Source: Microbacterium oleivorans (lineage in GTDB: Bacteria > Actinomycetota > Actinomycetes > Actinomycetales > Microbacteriaceae). From it: a stretch of 64,000 nt of DNA. The stretch covers positions 1,116,001 to 1,180,000 of the forward strand of contig NZ_CP058316.1 in assembly GCF_013389665.1 (NCBI RefSeq), written 5' to 3'. The notes beneath the pieces were generated by a model. That model did no database searches, was not told the DNA's origin, and saw only the letters and a list, made by a program, of their open reading frames with translations. Below, piece after piece: positions 43,766 to 53,123 of the stretch; the first letter of the stretch is position 1; the number at the start of each line of letters is the position of its first letter. The position numbers and the translations under genes were made by a program.

Positions 43766-44646
43766 GGGGTCCTTTCCGGGACGGTCGGGAGGGTGTGCGC
43801 GTCGGAGTGCGCCCCGGCCTCCGCCGGGCGCACCGCGCGGGCGAGGGCATGGGCGACGGTCGAGACCGCCCCCGAGCAGATGGCGGTGAAGGCCACGGTC
43901 GCCCCGGCGGCGGTGCCGAGGTGCCACGACAGCAGGAGGCCCACGGCCACGGAGAGCGACCCGATGGTGGCCGCGAGGATCATCGTGGGCACGATGCGGC
44001 GGGTCCAGCGGCCGGCCGCCACCGCAGGACCGAGGAGCATCCCCACCACCAGCAGCGATCCGACGGCCTGGTAGGCCGACACCACGGCGAGCGTCACGAG
44101 GCCGACGAGCACGATGTGCGCGACCCGCGGCCGCAGCCCCAGCAGCTGCGCCTGCCGGGGATCGACGGTCAGGGCGACGAAGGAGCGGTGGCCGGCGGTG
44201 GCCACGGCGACGGTGACGACGAGGGCCACGGCGAGCGCGGCGAGCTCGGGCGTGCCGATGGCGAGGATGTCGCCGAAGAGGATGGCCGATGCGTCGGTCG
44301 CGAAGCTGCGCGACGCCGAGATCACGATGATGCCGAGCGAGAGGCTCGCGACGAACAGCAGCCCGATGCTCGTGTCGGCTGAGAGACGTCCGCGGCGCTG
44401 GAGCACCCCCACCCCGAGCGACATGGCGGCCGCGCTGACAGCCGCTCCGGCCATCGGCGGGAATCCGGTGAGCGTGGCCACGGCCACGCCGGGCAGCATC
44501 CCGTGCGCCATCGCCTCGCCGAGGAAGGCCATGCCGCGCAGCACCACCCAGGTGCCCACGATGCCGCACACGATCGCCACGAGGACACCGCCGAGCAGGG
44601 CGCGCTGGACGAACGCGACGGCGAACGGATCGAGGAGGAGGGACAC
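43762..44646 (-). CDS. aztB: Zinc ABC transporter permease, AztB-like
   Basis: 294 residues from a GTG. Eight or nine spans of the ZnuB/MntB (ABC-3) type: FVQRALLGGVLVAIVCGIVGTWVVLRGMAFLGEAMAHGMLPGVAV spread over two helices and the conserved cytoplasmic loop, then DTSIGLLFVASLSLGIIVIS and GSLLVVGMLLGPAVAAG. It makes the zinc channel with AztA energy. It diverges from aztA across a Zur-like site and is coupled to the first aztD. The start is the most reasonable one after the operator; no strong Shine-Dalgarno is visible. Confidence 0.9.
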   Translation of the reverse strand: MSLLLDPFAVAFVQRALLGGVLVAIVCGIVGTWVVLRGMAFLGEAMAHGMLPGVAVATLTGFPPMAGAAVSAAAMSLGVGVLQRRGRLSADTSIGLLFVASLSLGIIVISASRSFATDASAILFGDILAIGTPELAALAVALVVTVAVATAGHRSFVALTVDPRQAQLLGLRPRVAHIVLVGLVTLAVVSAYQAVGSLLVVGMLLGPAVAAGRWTRRIVPTMILAATIGSLSVAVGLLLSWHLGTAAGATVAFTAICSGAVSTVAHALARAVRPAEAGAHSDAHTLPTVPERTP

Positions 44647-44668
44647 GATCGACGACCCTACATGAAAG

Positions 44669-44683
44669 TGAGAACGGTTTTCA
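44669..44683. promoter_or_regulatory. Zur-like operator
   Basis: TGAGAACGGTTTTCA keeps the TGA-x-AA / TT-x-TCA core of Zur boxes as a 7-1-7 palindrome with one mismatched pair. It lies between aztB and aztA, in the expected -35/-10 spacer of aztA (AATAAT at 44689-44694, six bases before the aztA ATG). Confidence 0.65.
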
Positions 44684-44700
44684 TTTGCAATAATCGACGG

Positions 44701-45447
44701 ATGCCGAACCTCTCGCTTCCGCTCTGCGATCGCGTGCTCGACCTCCGCGACGTGGTCGTCGCCTTCGACGGTCACGTCGCCCTCCGCGGCGTGACGCTCC
44801 AGGTCGAGCGCGGCGAGGTCGTCGCCGTGGTCGGTGCGAACGGGTCGGGCAAGTCGACACTGCTCGCGGTGTCGGCGGGACTCCTGGCCCCGACCGCAGG
44901 CTCCGTCCACCGCCCTCCCGGCACGCGCATCGCCCTCGTGCCGCAGGCCACCAACGACGGGGCCCGCCTGCCCCTCACCGTCACCGACCTCGTCGCGATG
45001 GGACGGTGGCGCGAACGCGGGGCGTTCCGTCCGCTGCGCCGTTCCGACCGCATCCGCATCGCGGACGCCATCGAGACCGTCGGGCTCGCCGATCTCGCCC
45101 GCCGCCCGCTCGGGCTGCTCTCGGGCGGGCAGCGCCAGCGCGCCTACCTGGCCCAGGCGCTCGCTCAGGACGCCGACCTGCTGCTGCTCGACGAGCCGAT
45201 GAGCGGACTGGATGCGCCGTCGCGGGGCGCCGCGGCATCCGCCCTGACGACGGTCGCCGCGGCCGGCGTCGCCGTGATCGTCGTCACGCACGACCTCGGG
45301 GAGCTCGGCGCCGTCGACCGGGTCTGCCGGATCGACGACGGGCGCATCGCCGCATCGTCCGCCGCCGGCTTGGCAGGGGCCGATCGAGCTACGGCGACTT
45401 CTTCCGACGCGCCGCGTGGACGGGGCACCGCGCCACGGCTAGCGTGA
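44701..45447 (+). CDS. aztA: Zinc ABC transporter ATP-binding protein, AztA-like
   Basis: 248 residues. Walker [18 protein letters not shown]-loop [23 protein letters not shown], signature [18 protein letters not shown], Walker [14 protein letters not shown], His-switch VVTHDLGEL. ZnuC/AztA-type partner of the AztB permease encoded on the other strand. The ATG is six bases after an AATAAT -10-like box, and the Zur-like site is just upstream. The pgi promoter lies in its last codons. Confidence 0.92.
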   Translation: MPNLSLPLCDRVLDLRDVVVAFDGHVALRGVTLQVERGEVVAVVGANGSGKSTLLAVSAGLLAPTAGSVHRPPGTRIALVPQATNDGARLPLTVTDLVAMGRWRERGAFRPLRRSDRIRIADAIETVGLADLARRPLGLLSGGQRQRAYLAQALAQDADLLLLDEPMSGLDAPSRGAAASALTTVAAAGVAVIVVTHDLGELGAVDRVCRIDDGRIAASSAAGLAGADRATATSSDAPRGRGTAPRLA

Positions 45448-45451
45448 GAGC

Positions 45452-47137
45452 GTGACCGCTGCTCCCATCGATGCCACCTCCACCGCCGCCTGGGCCGACC
45501 TCGAGTCGCTGCACACGGGCTTCACCCCCGATCTGCGCGGGTGGTTCGACGCCGACCCCGGCCGTGTCGAGCGCCTGAGCCTGCCGCTGGCCGACCTGCA
45601 CGTCGACCTGTCGAAGAACCTCGTCACCGACGAGATCGTCGCCGCCCTCGTACACCTCGCCGAACAGACCGGGGTCGCCGAGCGCTACGCCGCCATGCGC
45701 GCGGGAGAGCACATCAACACCACCGAGGACCGTGCGGTGCTGCACACCGCGCTGCGCCGTCCCGCCGGGGCCCAGCCCGCGCTGGTCGTCGACGGGCAGG
45801 ACATCGACGCCGACGTGCAGGCCGTGCTCGAGAAGATGTCGGCGTTCGCCGACCGCGTGCGCTCGGGCGAGTGGACCGGCATCACCGGCAAGAAGGTCAC
45901 CCATGTCGTCAACATCGGCATCGGCGGCTCCGACCTCGGCCCCGTGATGATCTCCGAGGCACTGCGGCCCTTCGCCACGGCGGGCATTCAGGCGCGGTTC
46001 GTCTCGAACATCGACCCTTTCGACATCGCGGACAAGACCGCCGACCTCGACCCCGAGACGACGCTGTTCATCGTCGCGTCGAAGACCTTCACGACGCTCG
46101 AGACGCTCACCAACGCGCGTCTCGCGCGCGACTGGCTGTGGGCGGGCCTGCAGCAGGCGGGCGCGATCGACGACAGCGACGCGAAGAAGACGGATGCCGT
46201 CGCCCACCACTTCGTCGCCGTCTCGACCGCGCTCGACAAGGTGGAGGCCTTCGGCATCGACCCCGCCAACGCCTTCGGCTTCTGGGACTGGGTGGGCGGC
46301 CGCTACTCGGTCGACTCGGCCATCGGCCTGTCTCTCGTGATCGAGCTCGGCCCCGCGGCGTTCCGCGACCTGCTCGCCGGCTTCCACGCGGTGGACGAGC
46401 ACGTGGCGTCCACCCCGCTCGACCAGAACGTGCCCGTGCTGATGGGTCTCCTCAACGTCTGGTACACGAACTTCCTCGGGGCCCAGACCCACGCGGTGCT
46501 CCCCTATGCGCAGCAGCTGCACCGCTTCGCGGCCTACCTGCAGCAGCTGACGATGGAGTCCAACGGCAAGTCGGTGCGCTGGGACGGCTCGCCGGTGACC
46601 TCCGACACCGGCGAGGTGTTCTGGGGCGAGCCCGGCACCAACGGCCAGCACGCGTTCTACCAGCTGATCCACCAGGGCACGCGGCTCATCCCGGCCGACT
46701 TCATCGCCTTCGTCAACCCCGCGCACCCGCTCACCGACGGCGGCCGCGACGTGCACGGGCTGTTCCTGGCGAACTTCCTGGCCCAGACCAAGGCGCTCGC
46801 CTTCGGCAAGACGGCCGAGGAGGTCGAGGCCGAGGGCACGACCGGAGCGCTCGTCGCCGCACGCACGTTCGCGGGCAACCGCCCGACGACGTCGATCTTC
46901 GCGCCGGCGCTCACGCCGAAGGTGCTGGGCGAGCTCATCGCGCTCTACGAGCACATCACCTTCACGCAGGGCACGATCTGGGGCATCAACTCCTTCGACC
47001 AGTGGGGCGTCGAGCTCGGCAAGCAGCTGGCCCTGCAGATCGCACCCGCGATCGAGGGCGACGAGGCGGCGCTCGGGGCCCAGGACGCCTCGACGCAGGC
47101 CCTTCTCGCCTACTACCGCTCCCACCGCCAGGCCTGA
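45452..47137 (+). CDS. pgi: Glucose-6-phosphate isomerase
   Basis: 561 residues from a GTG; normal length for the long PGI form. Signature motifs: [59 protein letters not shown], the second PGI signature [10 protein letters not shown] and [18 protein letters not shown] [24 protein letters not shown] and [18 protein letters not shown]; catalytic Glu and His are within these. It interconverts glucose-6-phosphate and fructose-6-phosphate. TAGCGT ends six bases before the start, inside the end of aztA, so it probably has its own leaderless transcript. Confidence 0.97.
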   Translation: MTAAPIDATSTAAWADLESLHTGFTPDLRGWFDADPGRVERLSLPLADLHVDLSKNLVTDEIVAALVHLAEQTGVAERYAAMRAGEHINTTEDRAVLHTALRRPAGAQPALVVDGQDIDADVQAVLEKMSAFADRVRSGEWTGITGKKVTHVVNIGIGGSDLGPVMISEALRPFATAGIQARFVSNIDPFDIADKTADLDPETTLFIVASKTFTTLETLTNARLARDWLWAGLQQAGAIDDSDAKKTDAVAHHFVAVSTALDKVEAFGIDPANAFGFWDWVGGRYSVDSAIGLSLVIELGPAAFRDLLAGFHAVDEHVASTPLDQNVPVLMGLLNVWYTNFLGAQTHAVLPYAQQLHRFAAYLQQLTMESNGKSVRWDGSPVTSDTGEVFWGEPGTNGQHAFYQLIHQGTRLIPADFIAFVNPAHPLTDGGRDVHGLFLANFLAQTKALAFGKTAEEVEAEGTTGALVAARTFAGNRPTTSIFAPALTPKVLGELIALYEHITFTQGTIWGINSFDQWGVELGKQLALQIAPAIEGDEAALGAQDASTQALLAYYRSHRQA

Positions 47138-47169
47138 CCCGCCCCTCCCCTCCTGGCGTCGGTGGGACG

Positions 47170-47724
47170 TCAGTCGGGCGCGGTCAGGGTGTGCATGCGC
47201 TCGCCCGCCGCGTTGAAGATGCTGATGACCTCGGCCGGCCGCGCCCCGACGGCGCTGATGGAGTGCGGGGTGCGGGTGTCGAACTCGGCCGCCTCGCCGC
47301 GGGCGAGGGTGATCTCCTGTTCGCCGAGCACCAGGCGTACACGCCCGCTCAGCACGTAGAACCATTCGAAGCCGTCGTGCACCCGCGGCTCGGGCGCTGC
47401 GTCGCTCGGGGGATAGGTCACCTTGTAGGTCTGCACGGGCGAGCTCTCGCGCGTGAGCGGCGCGATCACGTGCCCGTGCCGCGTCGTCGCGGGCCGTCGC
47501 ACGCGGGGGTCGGGCTGCTCGGCGGGCACGAGATCGTCGATGCGGATGCCGAGGTGCCGGGTGAGGGGAACGAGCAGCTCGAGACTCGCCTGGCGTTTGC
47601 CGGACTCGAGCCGCGACAGCGTGCTCGCCGACATCCCCGCCCGGCTCGCGAGCTCGTCGAGGGTGAGCCCGCGTTCCTGCCGTGCCGCCCGCAGCCGCGG
47701 GCCGATCTGTTCGAGTCCGGTCAT
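47170..47724 (-). CDS. XRE-family regulator with C-terminal cupin domain
   Basis: 184 residues. N-terminal XRE helix-turn-helix (IGPRLRAARQERGLTLDELASRAGMSASTLSRLESGKRQASLELL), linker, then a cupin (EPRVHDGFEWFYVLSGRVRLVLGEQEITLARGEAAEFDTRTPHSI) that should bind a small ligand or metal. It diverges from the oxidoreductase-methyltransferase fusion; a perfect palindrome lies between the two starts, so it most likely represses that gene and itself. Confidence 0.9.
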   Translation of the reverse strand: MTGLEQIGPRLRAARQERGLTLDELASRAGMSASTLSRLESGKRQASLELLVPLTRHLGIRIDDLVPAEQPDPRVRRPATTRHGHVIAPLTRESSPVQTYKVTYPPSDAAPEPRVHDGFEWFYVLSGRVRLVLGEQEITLARGEAAEFDTRTPHSISAVGARPAEVISIFNAAGERMHTLTAPD

Positions 47725-47729
47725 TCCAA

Positions 47730-47752
47730 CAGTTTGCCATTTCGGCAAACTG
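47730..47752. promoter_or_regulatory. Palindromic operator between the XRE-cupin and fusion genes
   Basis: CAGTTTGCC and GGCAAACTG, nine-base perfect arms separated by five bases; a further half-site GTTTGC follows at 47753-47758. It begins six bases upstream of the regulator ATG and is 39 bases from the fusion gene start. Confidence 0.75.
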
Positions 47753-47790
47753 GTTTGCTGGGTTGCGTCCCGCGAGCGGATGCTGTGGGC

Positions 47791-49359
47791 ATGCAGAACT
47801 TCGATCATGACGTGGTCATCGTCGGCGCGGGCCCGGCGGGCCTCAGCGCCGCACAGATGCTCGGGCGCGCCGGGCGACGCACACTCGTCCTCGACTCCGA
47901 GCGTCCGCGAAACCGCTTCGCAGAGCACATGCACGCCGTCGTGGGCTTCGACGGGGTCTCGCCCGGCGAACTCCGCCGCCGCGGACGCATCGAGGCCGAG
48001 GCATACGGCGTCGCTTTCCGCGGGGCTCGGGTCGAGCGTGTGGGCGAGGTCGACGGCGGACTCGAGATCGTCCTCGCCGACGACGTCGACACGATCGCGA
48101 CGCGGGCCCTCGTGGTCGCGACGGGCGTCGCCGATCGGCTGCCGGATGTGCCCGGTCTCGCGGAGCGCTGGGGCCGCACCGTGCTCCACTGCCCGTACTG
48201 CCACGGATGGGAGGTGCGCGGGCGCCGCATCGGCGTGCTCGCCACCTCTCCGATGAGCCTGCACCAGATCGAGCTCGTCCGGCAGTGGAGTCCCGACGTC
48301 GTGGCCTTCACCGCGGCGCTCGGCGAGCTCGGAGGCGACATCCGCGAACGGCTGGCGGCACGCGGCATCCGGGTGGTCACGTCCCCCGTGGTCGCCGTCG
48401 AGGGCCCCGACGGGGCGGACGCGGATGAGGCCGCGATCGGCGCGGTCGTGACCTCCGACGGACGACGGTACACGGTCGACGCGATCTTCACGGGGGGCCG
48501 GCTCGAGCCGCACGACGCCTTCCTCACCGGCCTCGACCTCGCGCGGGCCGATGGCCCCGTCGGGTCGTTCATCGCCGTCGACCCGGCCGGCGCGACGAGC
48601 CATCCGCTCGTCTGGGCCGCGGGCAACGTCGTCGTGCCGATGGCGAACGTCCCGCTGTCGATGGGTGCGGGCTCGATGGCGGGCGCCGCCGTCAACGGCG
48701 CTCTCGTCGCCCTCGATGCGGCAGCGGCGGTCGAGCGCCGTCGCGGTCACGCCGCCGACTGGGATGCGCGCTACGCCGAGACCGAACGCGTCTGGTCGGG
48801 CCGCGTCAACGAGGCGACGTCGACGGTGATCGCCGACCTCGAGTCGGCCGGCGCACTCTCTCCGGGCACGGCGCTCGACCTGGGCTGCGGCGAGGGCGGC
48901 GACGCGCTCTGGCTCGCGTCGCGCGGATGGACGGTCACGGGCGTCGACCTCTCCCCCACCGCCGTGTCGCGCGCGCAGGCGGCTGCGCGGGACGCCCGGC
49001 TCGACGCGACCTTCCTGGCCGGAGAGATCGACTCGATCGAGCTCGGCACGTTCGACCTGGTGACGACGAGCTTCCTCCACTCGTGGGACGCGGAGTTCTC
49101 GCGCATCCCGCTGCTGCGCACCGCACTCCGGCACGTCGCTCCCGGGGGCAGGCTGCTCGTCGTGACGCACGTCGGCGCGCCGCCCTCGGCCGGGGAGCAT
49201 GACCATCCGCCGTTCGCGACCCCCGCCGAGGAGCGTGCGGCGCTCGACCTCGACCCGACGGAGTGGACCGTCGAACGCGAGGAGATCCGCGCGCGGCGGA
49301 GCCTGTCGGCCGGGCACCACCTCTCGGACGGCATCCTGCTGCTCCGCCGCCACGCCTGA
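47791..49359 (+). CDS. Fusion of thioredoxin-reductase-like flavoprotein and SAM methyltransferase
   Basis: 522 residues. Residues ~1-315: two-dinucleotide-binding flavoprotein (VVIVGAGPAGLSAAQMLGRAG for FAD, ALVVATGVADRLPDVPG, redox motif C134-P-Y-C137 in LHCPYCHGWEV, VWAAGNVVVPMANVPLSMGAGSMAG for the flavin end). The CxxCHG(W/Y)E form resembles dithiol oxidases such as GliT and HlmI more than classical thioredoxin reductase (CAxC). Residues ~330-522: class I methyltransferase (motif I ALDLGCGEGGDALWLASRG at ~361, VTGVDLSPTAVSRAQ, FLAGEID, LRHVAPGGRLLVVTH). Redox and methyl transfer may act on the same thiol substrate. The junction is continuous and in frame. Controlled, by context, by the divergent XRE-cupin protein. 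Such bifunctional proteins are known by annotation in Actinobacteria, but the role is unproven. Confidence 0.88.
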   Translation: MQNFDHDVVIVGAGPAGLSAAQMLGRAGRRTLVLDSERPRNRFAEHMHAVVGFDGVSPGELRRRGRIEAEAYGVAFRGARVERVGEVDGGLEIVLADDVDTIATRALVVATGVADRLPDVPGLAERWGRTVLHCPYCHGWEVRGRRIGVLATSPMSLHQIELVRQWSPDVVAFTAALGELGGDIRERLAARGIRVVTSPVVAVEGPDGADADEAAIGAVVTSDGRRYTVDAIFTGGRLEPHDAFLTGLDLARADGPVGSFIAVDPAGATSHPLVWAAGNVVVPMANVPLSMGAGSMAGAAVNGALVALDAAAAVERRRGHAADWDARYAETERVWSGRVNEATSTVIADLESAGALSPGTALDLGCGEGGDALWLASRGWTVTGVDLSPTAVSRAQAAARDARLDATFLAGEIDSIELGTFDLVTTSFLHSWDAEFSRIPLLRTALRHVAPGGRLLVVTHVGAPPSAGEHDHPPFATPAEERAALDLDPTEWTVEREEIRARRSLSAGHHLSDGILLLRRHA

Positions 49360-49375
49360 AACGGAACGGAGGGAC

Positions 49376-51466
49376 TTATTTCTCCACGATCAGGAGGGGT
49401 GAGCCGGCGGTCGTGGGGCCGAGACCCACGGGATCGACGGTGGCGAACGCATCGCCGTTCAGCACGATGACCGGCGTGATGAGCGGGTAGCCCGCCTTCT
49501 CGATCACGGCCCGGTCGAAGGTGACCAGCGGTGTGCCCTGCTCGACGCGATCGCCGGCCTTGACGTGCACCTCGAAGCCCTCGCCCTTCAGGTTGACGGT
49601 GTCGATGCCGACGTGGATCAGCAGCTCCACGCCGTTGTCGAGCTCGATCCCGAACGCGTGACCGGTCGGCTGGGCAGCCGCTACAGTGCCGGCACCCGGC
49701 GAGACGACCGTGTCGCCCGTCGGCTCGATCGCGACACCCGGGCCCATGACCCCACCGCCGAAGACGGGATCGGGGACCTCCGAGAGGGCCACGGCCGTGC
49801 CGTCGAGGGGCGAGGCGATCTCGAACGCGGCCGAGACCTCGTCGGTCGCACCGGGCTTGTCGAGGGTGGCGGTCGCCGTGCCGGGCCGCGCCTCGGCCGG
49901 AGCCTCGGTCGCCGATCCGGATGCCGCGGCGGAGGTCGCGGTCGCGGCGGCCGGGGACCCGGACTGCAGCTTCGCCTCGGCCTTGTCGCGCTGCGCCTCG
50001 AACTCGGCGCGCTGTTCCGGCGTGCGGTAGTCGCTGATGATGACGAGCGCCATGGCGACGACGAAGGAAGCGAGAACGGCGATGCCGTACAGGACGACCG
50101 AGTCGAACGCCGGGATCGTCAGGAGCGACGTGAACACGAAGGCCTGGGTCTTCACGCCGCCGCCGATGCCGATGATGAGACCGCCGACGAGGCATCCCAC
50201 GAGCATCCGCGGGTAGATCCGCTTGAACCGCAGGTGGATGCCGTAGAGCGAGGGCTCCGAGATGCCGCCGAGCAGGCCCGCCGCCAGAGCACCGGTCGCC
50301 GTCTGCCGCATCTGCTTGTCACGCGCGCGCCACGCGATCCACAGCACGCCGGCGGTCGCGCCGAAGCACGCGAAGTTCCACGCGCCCATGGGGCCCTGGA
50401 TGAAGTCGTAGCCGAGGGTCTGGATGTTCAGCAGCATGATCGCGTTGATCGGCCAGTGCAGGCCGAGCGGCACCATGAAGGGATAGGCCAGCGGGATGAC
50501 GATGGCGAAGATGAACGGCGAGAACGAGTTGATCGAGCTCAGGAGGTTCGCCAGTCCCGCACCGGCGTAGACGCCGATGGGTCCGATGAGGAAGGCGGTG
50601 AGCGGGATCATGACGAGCATCGCCAGGAAGGGGACGAAGATCAGCTGGATGTTCTCGGGGATGACCTTGCGCAGGCCCTTCCACAGCAGCCCGAGCGCGC
50701 CGGCCATGAGCAGCGGCGGGAAGACCTGCGAGCTGTAGTCGAAGATCGTCAGCGGCAGACCGAACACCGAGATCGTCGTGATGTCGGAGCCGAGGAAGGT
50801 GATCTGCTGCGCGCCCTCCTGGTCAGCGAGTCCGGTGAAGCCCGGCAGCATCACGACCGCCATGATCGCGAAGCCGACCCACGGGTCGGCGCCGACCTTC
50901 TTGGCCGCGTTGTAGGCGACCATCAGGGGCAGGAAGATGAAGACGCACTGCCACATCAGGTTGACGAACTGCCACGACGGCTCGAGCACGACGCCCGGGG
51001 CGTTCCACGCCGGGATCACGCCGAGGGTCGCCATCAGCGCCATGAAGGTGATGAACAGCGAGGCGCCGAGCAGCGCGCCCAGGATGGGGCGGAACGAGTC
51101 GGAGAGGAACTCGAAGAGCGAGTCGAGCCAGGCGACCTTGCCGCGCGGACCCTTGGCGCGCTCGCGCGCCTTGATCGAGTCCGCGTCGTCCTCGTCGACC
51201 GCGCCCCCGCCGGCTCCGGACATCGCCGGCAGGGCGTTGATGTCGTTGTAGACGTTCTGGACGGCGCCGCCGATGACGACCTGGAAGCGGTTGCCCGCTT
51301 GCGGGACGGCGCCCATGACGCCGGGGATGGCCTCGACCGTCGATTGGTCGACGTTCGACGAGTCGCGCAGTTGGAACCGCAATCGGGTCGCGCAGTGCGT
51401 CAGACTCTCGATGTTGCCGGGACCGCCGACGGCGTCGACGATCGATTCGGCGGGACTGGTCGCCAT
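49376..51466 (-). CDS. PTS beta-glucoside transporter, EIIBCA fusion (BglF-like)
   Basis: 696 residues with all three PTS parts. EIIB at the start with phosphocysteine C25 in LTHCATRLRFQLRD; EIIC with about ten spans (from LFEFLSDSFRPILGALLGAS, including LHWPINAIMLLNIQTLGYDF and LGGISEPSLYGIHLRFK); an Ala/Thr/Pro linker; and EIIA at the end with ASPLDGTAVALSEVPDPVFGGGVMGPG split around the domain and His618 in LLIHVGIDTVNLKGEGF. Imports and phosphorylates beta-glucosides, trehalose or sucrose. Shine-Dalgarno GGAGGAG. No adjacent phospho-beta-glucosidase or BglG antiterminator, so partner enzymes must be elsewhere. Confidence 0.93.
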   Translation of the reverse strand: MATSPAESIVDAVGGPGNIESLTHCATRLRFQLRDSSNVDQSTVEAIPGVMGAVPQAGNRFQVVIGGAVQNVYNDINALPAMSGAGGGAVDEDDADSIKARERAKGPRGKVAWLDSLFEFLSDSFRPILGALLGASLFITFMALMATLGVIPAWNAPGVVLEPSWQFVNLMWQCVFIFLPLMVAYNAAKKVGADPWVGFAIMAVVMLPGFTGLADQEGAQQITFLGSDITTISVFGLPLTIFDYSSQVFPPLLMAGALGLLWKGLRKVIPENIQLIFVPFLAMLVMIPLTAFLIGPIGVYAGAGLANLLSSINSFSPFIFAIVIPLAYPFMVPLGLHWPINAIMLLNIQTLGYDFIQGPMGAWNFACFGATAGVLWIAWRARDKQMRQTATGALAAGLLGGISEPSLYGIHLRFKRIYPRMLVGCLVGGLIIGIGGGVKTQAFVFTSLLTIPAFDSVVLYGIAVLASFVVAMALVIISDYRTPEQRAEFEAQRDKAEAKLQSGSPAAATATSAAASGSATEAPAEARPGTATATLDKPGATDEVSAAFEIASPLDGTAVALSEVPDPVFGGGVMGPGVAIEPTGDTVVSPGAGTVAAAQPTGHAFGIELDNGVELLIHVGIDTVNLKGEGFEVHVKAGDRVEQGTPLVTFDRAVIEKAGYPLITPVIVLNGDAFATVDPVGLGPTTAGSPLLIVEK

Positions 51467-51552
51467 GACTCTCCTCCTGTCTCCGGCCGGGGGCCGAAGT
51501 CCTCGCCCGGCACTCTACTCTGAGAGTTCGCCGAGAACGAGGCCTTGACCGG

Positions 51553-53046
51553 CTATGGCCTGACCACAGTCTCTTCCCCTCCCCCGGAGGAGGGACTGCG
51601 GTCTCGGCGAGCCCGCGACGACTGCACGATGGCATCGCCGATGACGAACGCCGCCAGCGTCACACCCACCAGGGGAAGGAAGAAGCCGACGACGATGGCC
51701 CCGCCGACGACGAGCGCGATCCCTCCGACCGGCGCCTGCGGGAGCACCTCGCGCGGCGCGGAGCCGACACGGCGTGCGGGATCCCGGGTCGGCCGGCGCT
51801 TCCACCACATCGCGTACCCCATCACCACCATCGCGGCGATGCCCGATGCCACGAGGAACAGGACGATCTGGTTGACGACGCCGAACATCGAGCCCATGTG
51901 GATGTCGATCGCCCACCGCGCGATCTTCGCCATGGCGGGGTAGTCGCCGAAGTCCACGCGGTCGACCACCGCGAGGGTGTCGCCGTCCACTGCCACCGCG
52001 TCGACCTCGGTGGGGAAGCTGCGCTGGATCTCCTGGACGACCCACGCCTGGCCCGTCGCGGCGGGAGGACGGATCTCGACGAGGCCGACGTTGATGTTCT
52101 CGCCGCGCGCAACGCCGAGCACCTCGTCGAACGTGTCGGGCGACACCGCCGCGGTCGGCGGCGCGACGATGCCGTGGTCGGCGTGGGGGTCGGTCGATCC
52201 GGCGCCGCCGACGGCGGTGTCGAGGGTCGGGTTCTGCCACGACAGCGCAGCGCGCAGACCCGAGACGTTCGCGCCGGCGTAGGTGGACCACGTGATGCCC
52301 GACGCCGAGAGGAACACAGCCCCCACCACGAGCCACACGCCCAGTGAGGCGTGCCAGCCGAGAACCCGCCGGTATCCGCGCGCGCCGCGCTTCGGGCGCA
52401 CGAGGTCGCGTTTGGCCCGCGCCGTACGCAGGCGAGAGATCCACAGCCCGAGGCCCGCCACCACCACGATGCCGAGCCAGGATGCCGCGAGCTCGCTGTA
52501 CAGGCGGCCGGGCTCGCCGAGGTGGAGCGTGCGATGCAGGTCGCTCACCCACGCGCGAAGCGGGAGGGCACCGCTCGTGCCGTAGACGGTCAGGTCGCCG
52601 CGGACCTCGCCGGTGCCGGGGTCGACGAAGATCGCTCTCGTCTCGCTCGGCCCGAGACCGTCCTGCGCGAACATCACGCGCGTCGTGTCTCCAGGAGCGG
52701 GCGCGGGCCGCACGGCGGCGAGCGCGGCCGATGCGCCGACGCGGTCCTCGGCGATGCGGACCTGGTCGCCGAGCGACAGGGTCGTGCCGGTGACCGGCGC
52801 GCTCAGCTCGTGCGCGTACACCACGCGTTCGAGTTGAGGCGTCACGACGTACAGCGCTCCACTGATCGCCGCGATCAGGATGAACGGGCCGACGAGGATG
52901 CCGGCGAAGAAGTGGATGCGCAGCAGCATCGGCACCAGCCAGCCGCGGCGCCGCCGCGGCGGCGCCTGGTCATCGGGCGAGGCGCCGCCCGCGTCGGAGG
53001 GATCGGGAACGGCGCCGCCGGGCGCGCGGGAATCGGTGATGGACAT
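51553..53046 (-). CDS. PepSY-associated membrane protein
   Basis: 497 residues from an ATG with GAGGAG. PepSY_TM layout: first span preceded by LLRIHFFAGILVGPFILIAAISGALY, a large outside region containing PepSY-like repeats (ELSAPVTGTTLSLGDQVRIAEDRVG, EVLGVARGENINVGLVEI), SDLHRTLHLGEPGRLYSELAASWLGIVVVAGLGLW around the central spans, and WAIDIHMGSMFGVVNQIVLFL near the last ones. These proteins are often linked to iron, haem or copper uptake or reduction. The conserved His residues fit haem or metal binding. It follows a hypothetical membrane-protein gene and luxS on the same strand. Confidence 0.88.
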   Translation of the reverse strand: MSITDSRAPGGAVPDPSDAGGASPDDQAPPRRRRGWLVPMLLRIHFFAGILVGPFILIAAISGALYVVTPQLERVVYAHELSAPVTGTTLSLGDQVRIAEDRVGASAALAAVRPAPAPGDTTRVMFAQDGLGPSETRAIFVDPGTGEVRGDLTVYGTSGALPLRAWVSDLHRTLHLGEPGRLYSELAASWLGIVVVAGLGLWISRLRTARAKRDLVRPKRGARGYRRVLGWHASLGVWLVVGAVFLSASGITWSTYAGANVSGLRAALSWQNPTLDTAVGGAGSTDPHADHGIVAPPTAAVSPDTFDEVLGVARGENINVGLVEIRPPAATGQAWVVQEIQRSFPTEVDAVAVDGDTLAVVDRVDFGDYPAMAKIARWAIDIHMGSMFGVVNQIVLFLVASGIAAMVVMGYAMWWKRRPTRDPARRVGSAPREVLPQAPVGGIALVVGGAIVVGFFLPLVGVTLAAFVIGDAIVQSSRARRDRSPSSGGGEETVVRP

Positions 53047-53123
53047 GGGTCTCCTCGGTCGTCGGGGTGCCGACGCGCGCCGGGATGCGCGCGCGGCGAA
53101 GCGCCCCGACGGGCGCCGGGGCG

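Noticed and set aside
49376..51552. BglG-type antiterminator (RAT) site before the PTS gene
   Set aside because: The hairpin-like CCTCCCCCGGAGGAGG lies in the end of the PepSY gene and does not fit a RAT consensus; no bglG gene is nearby.
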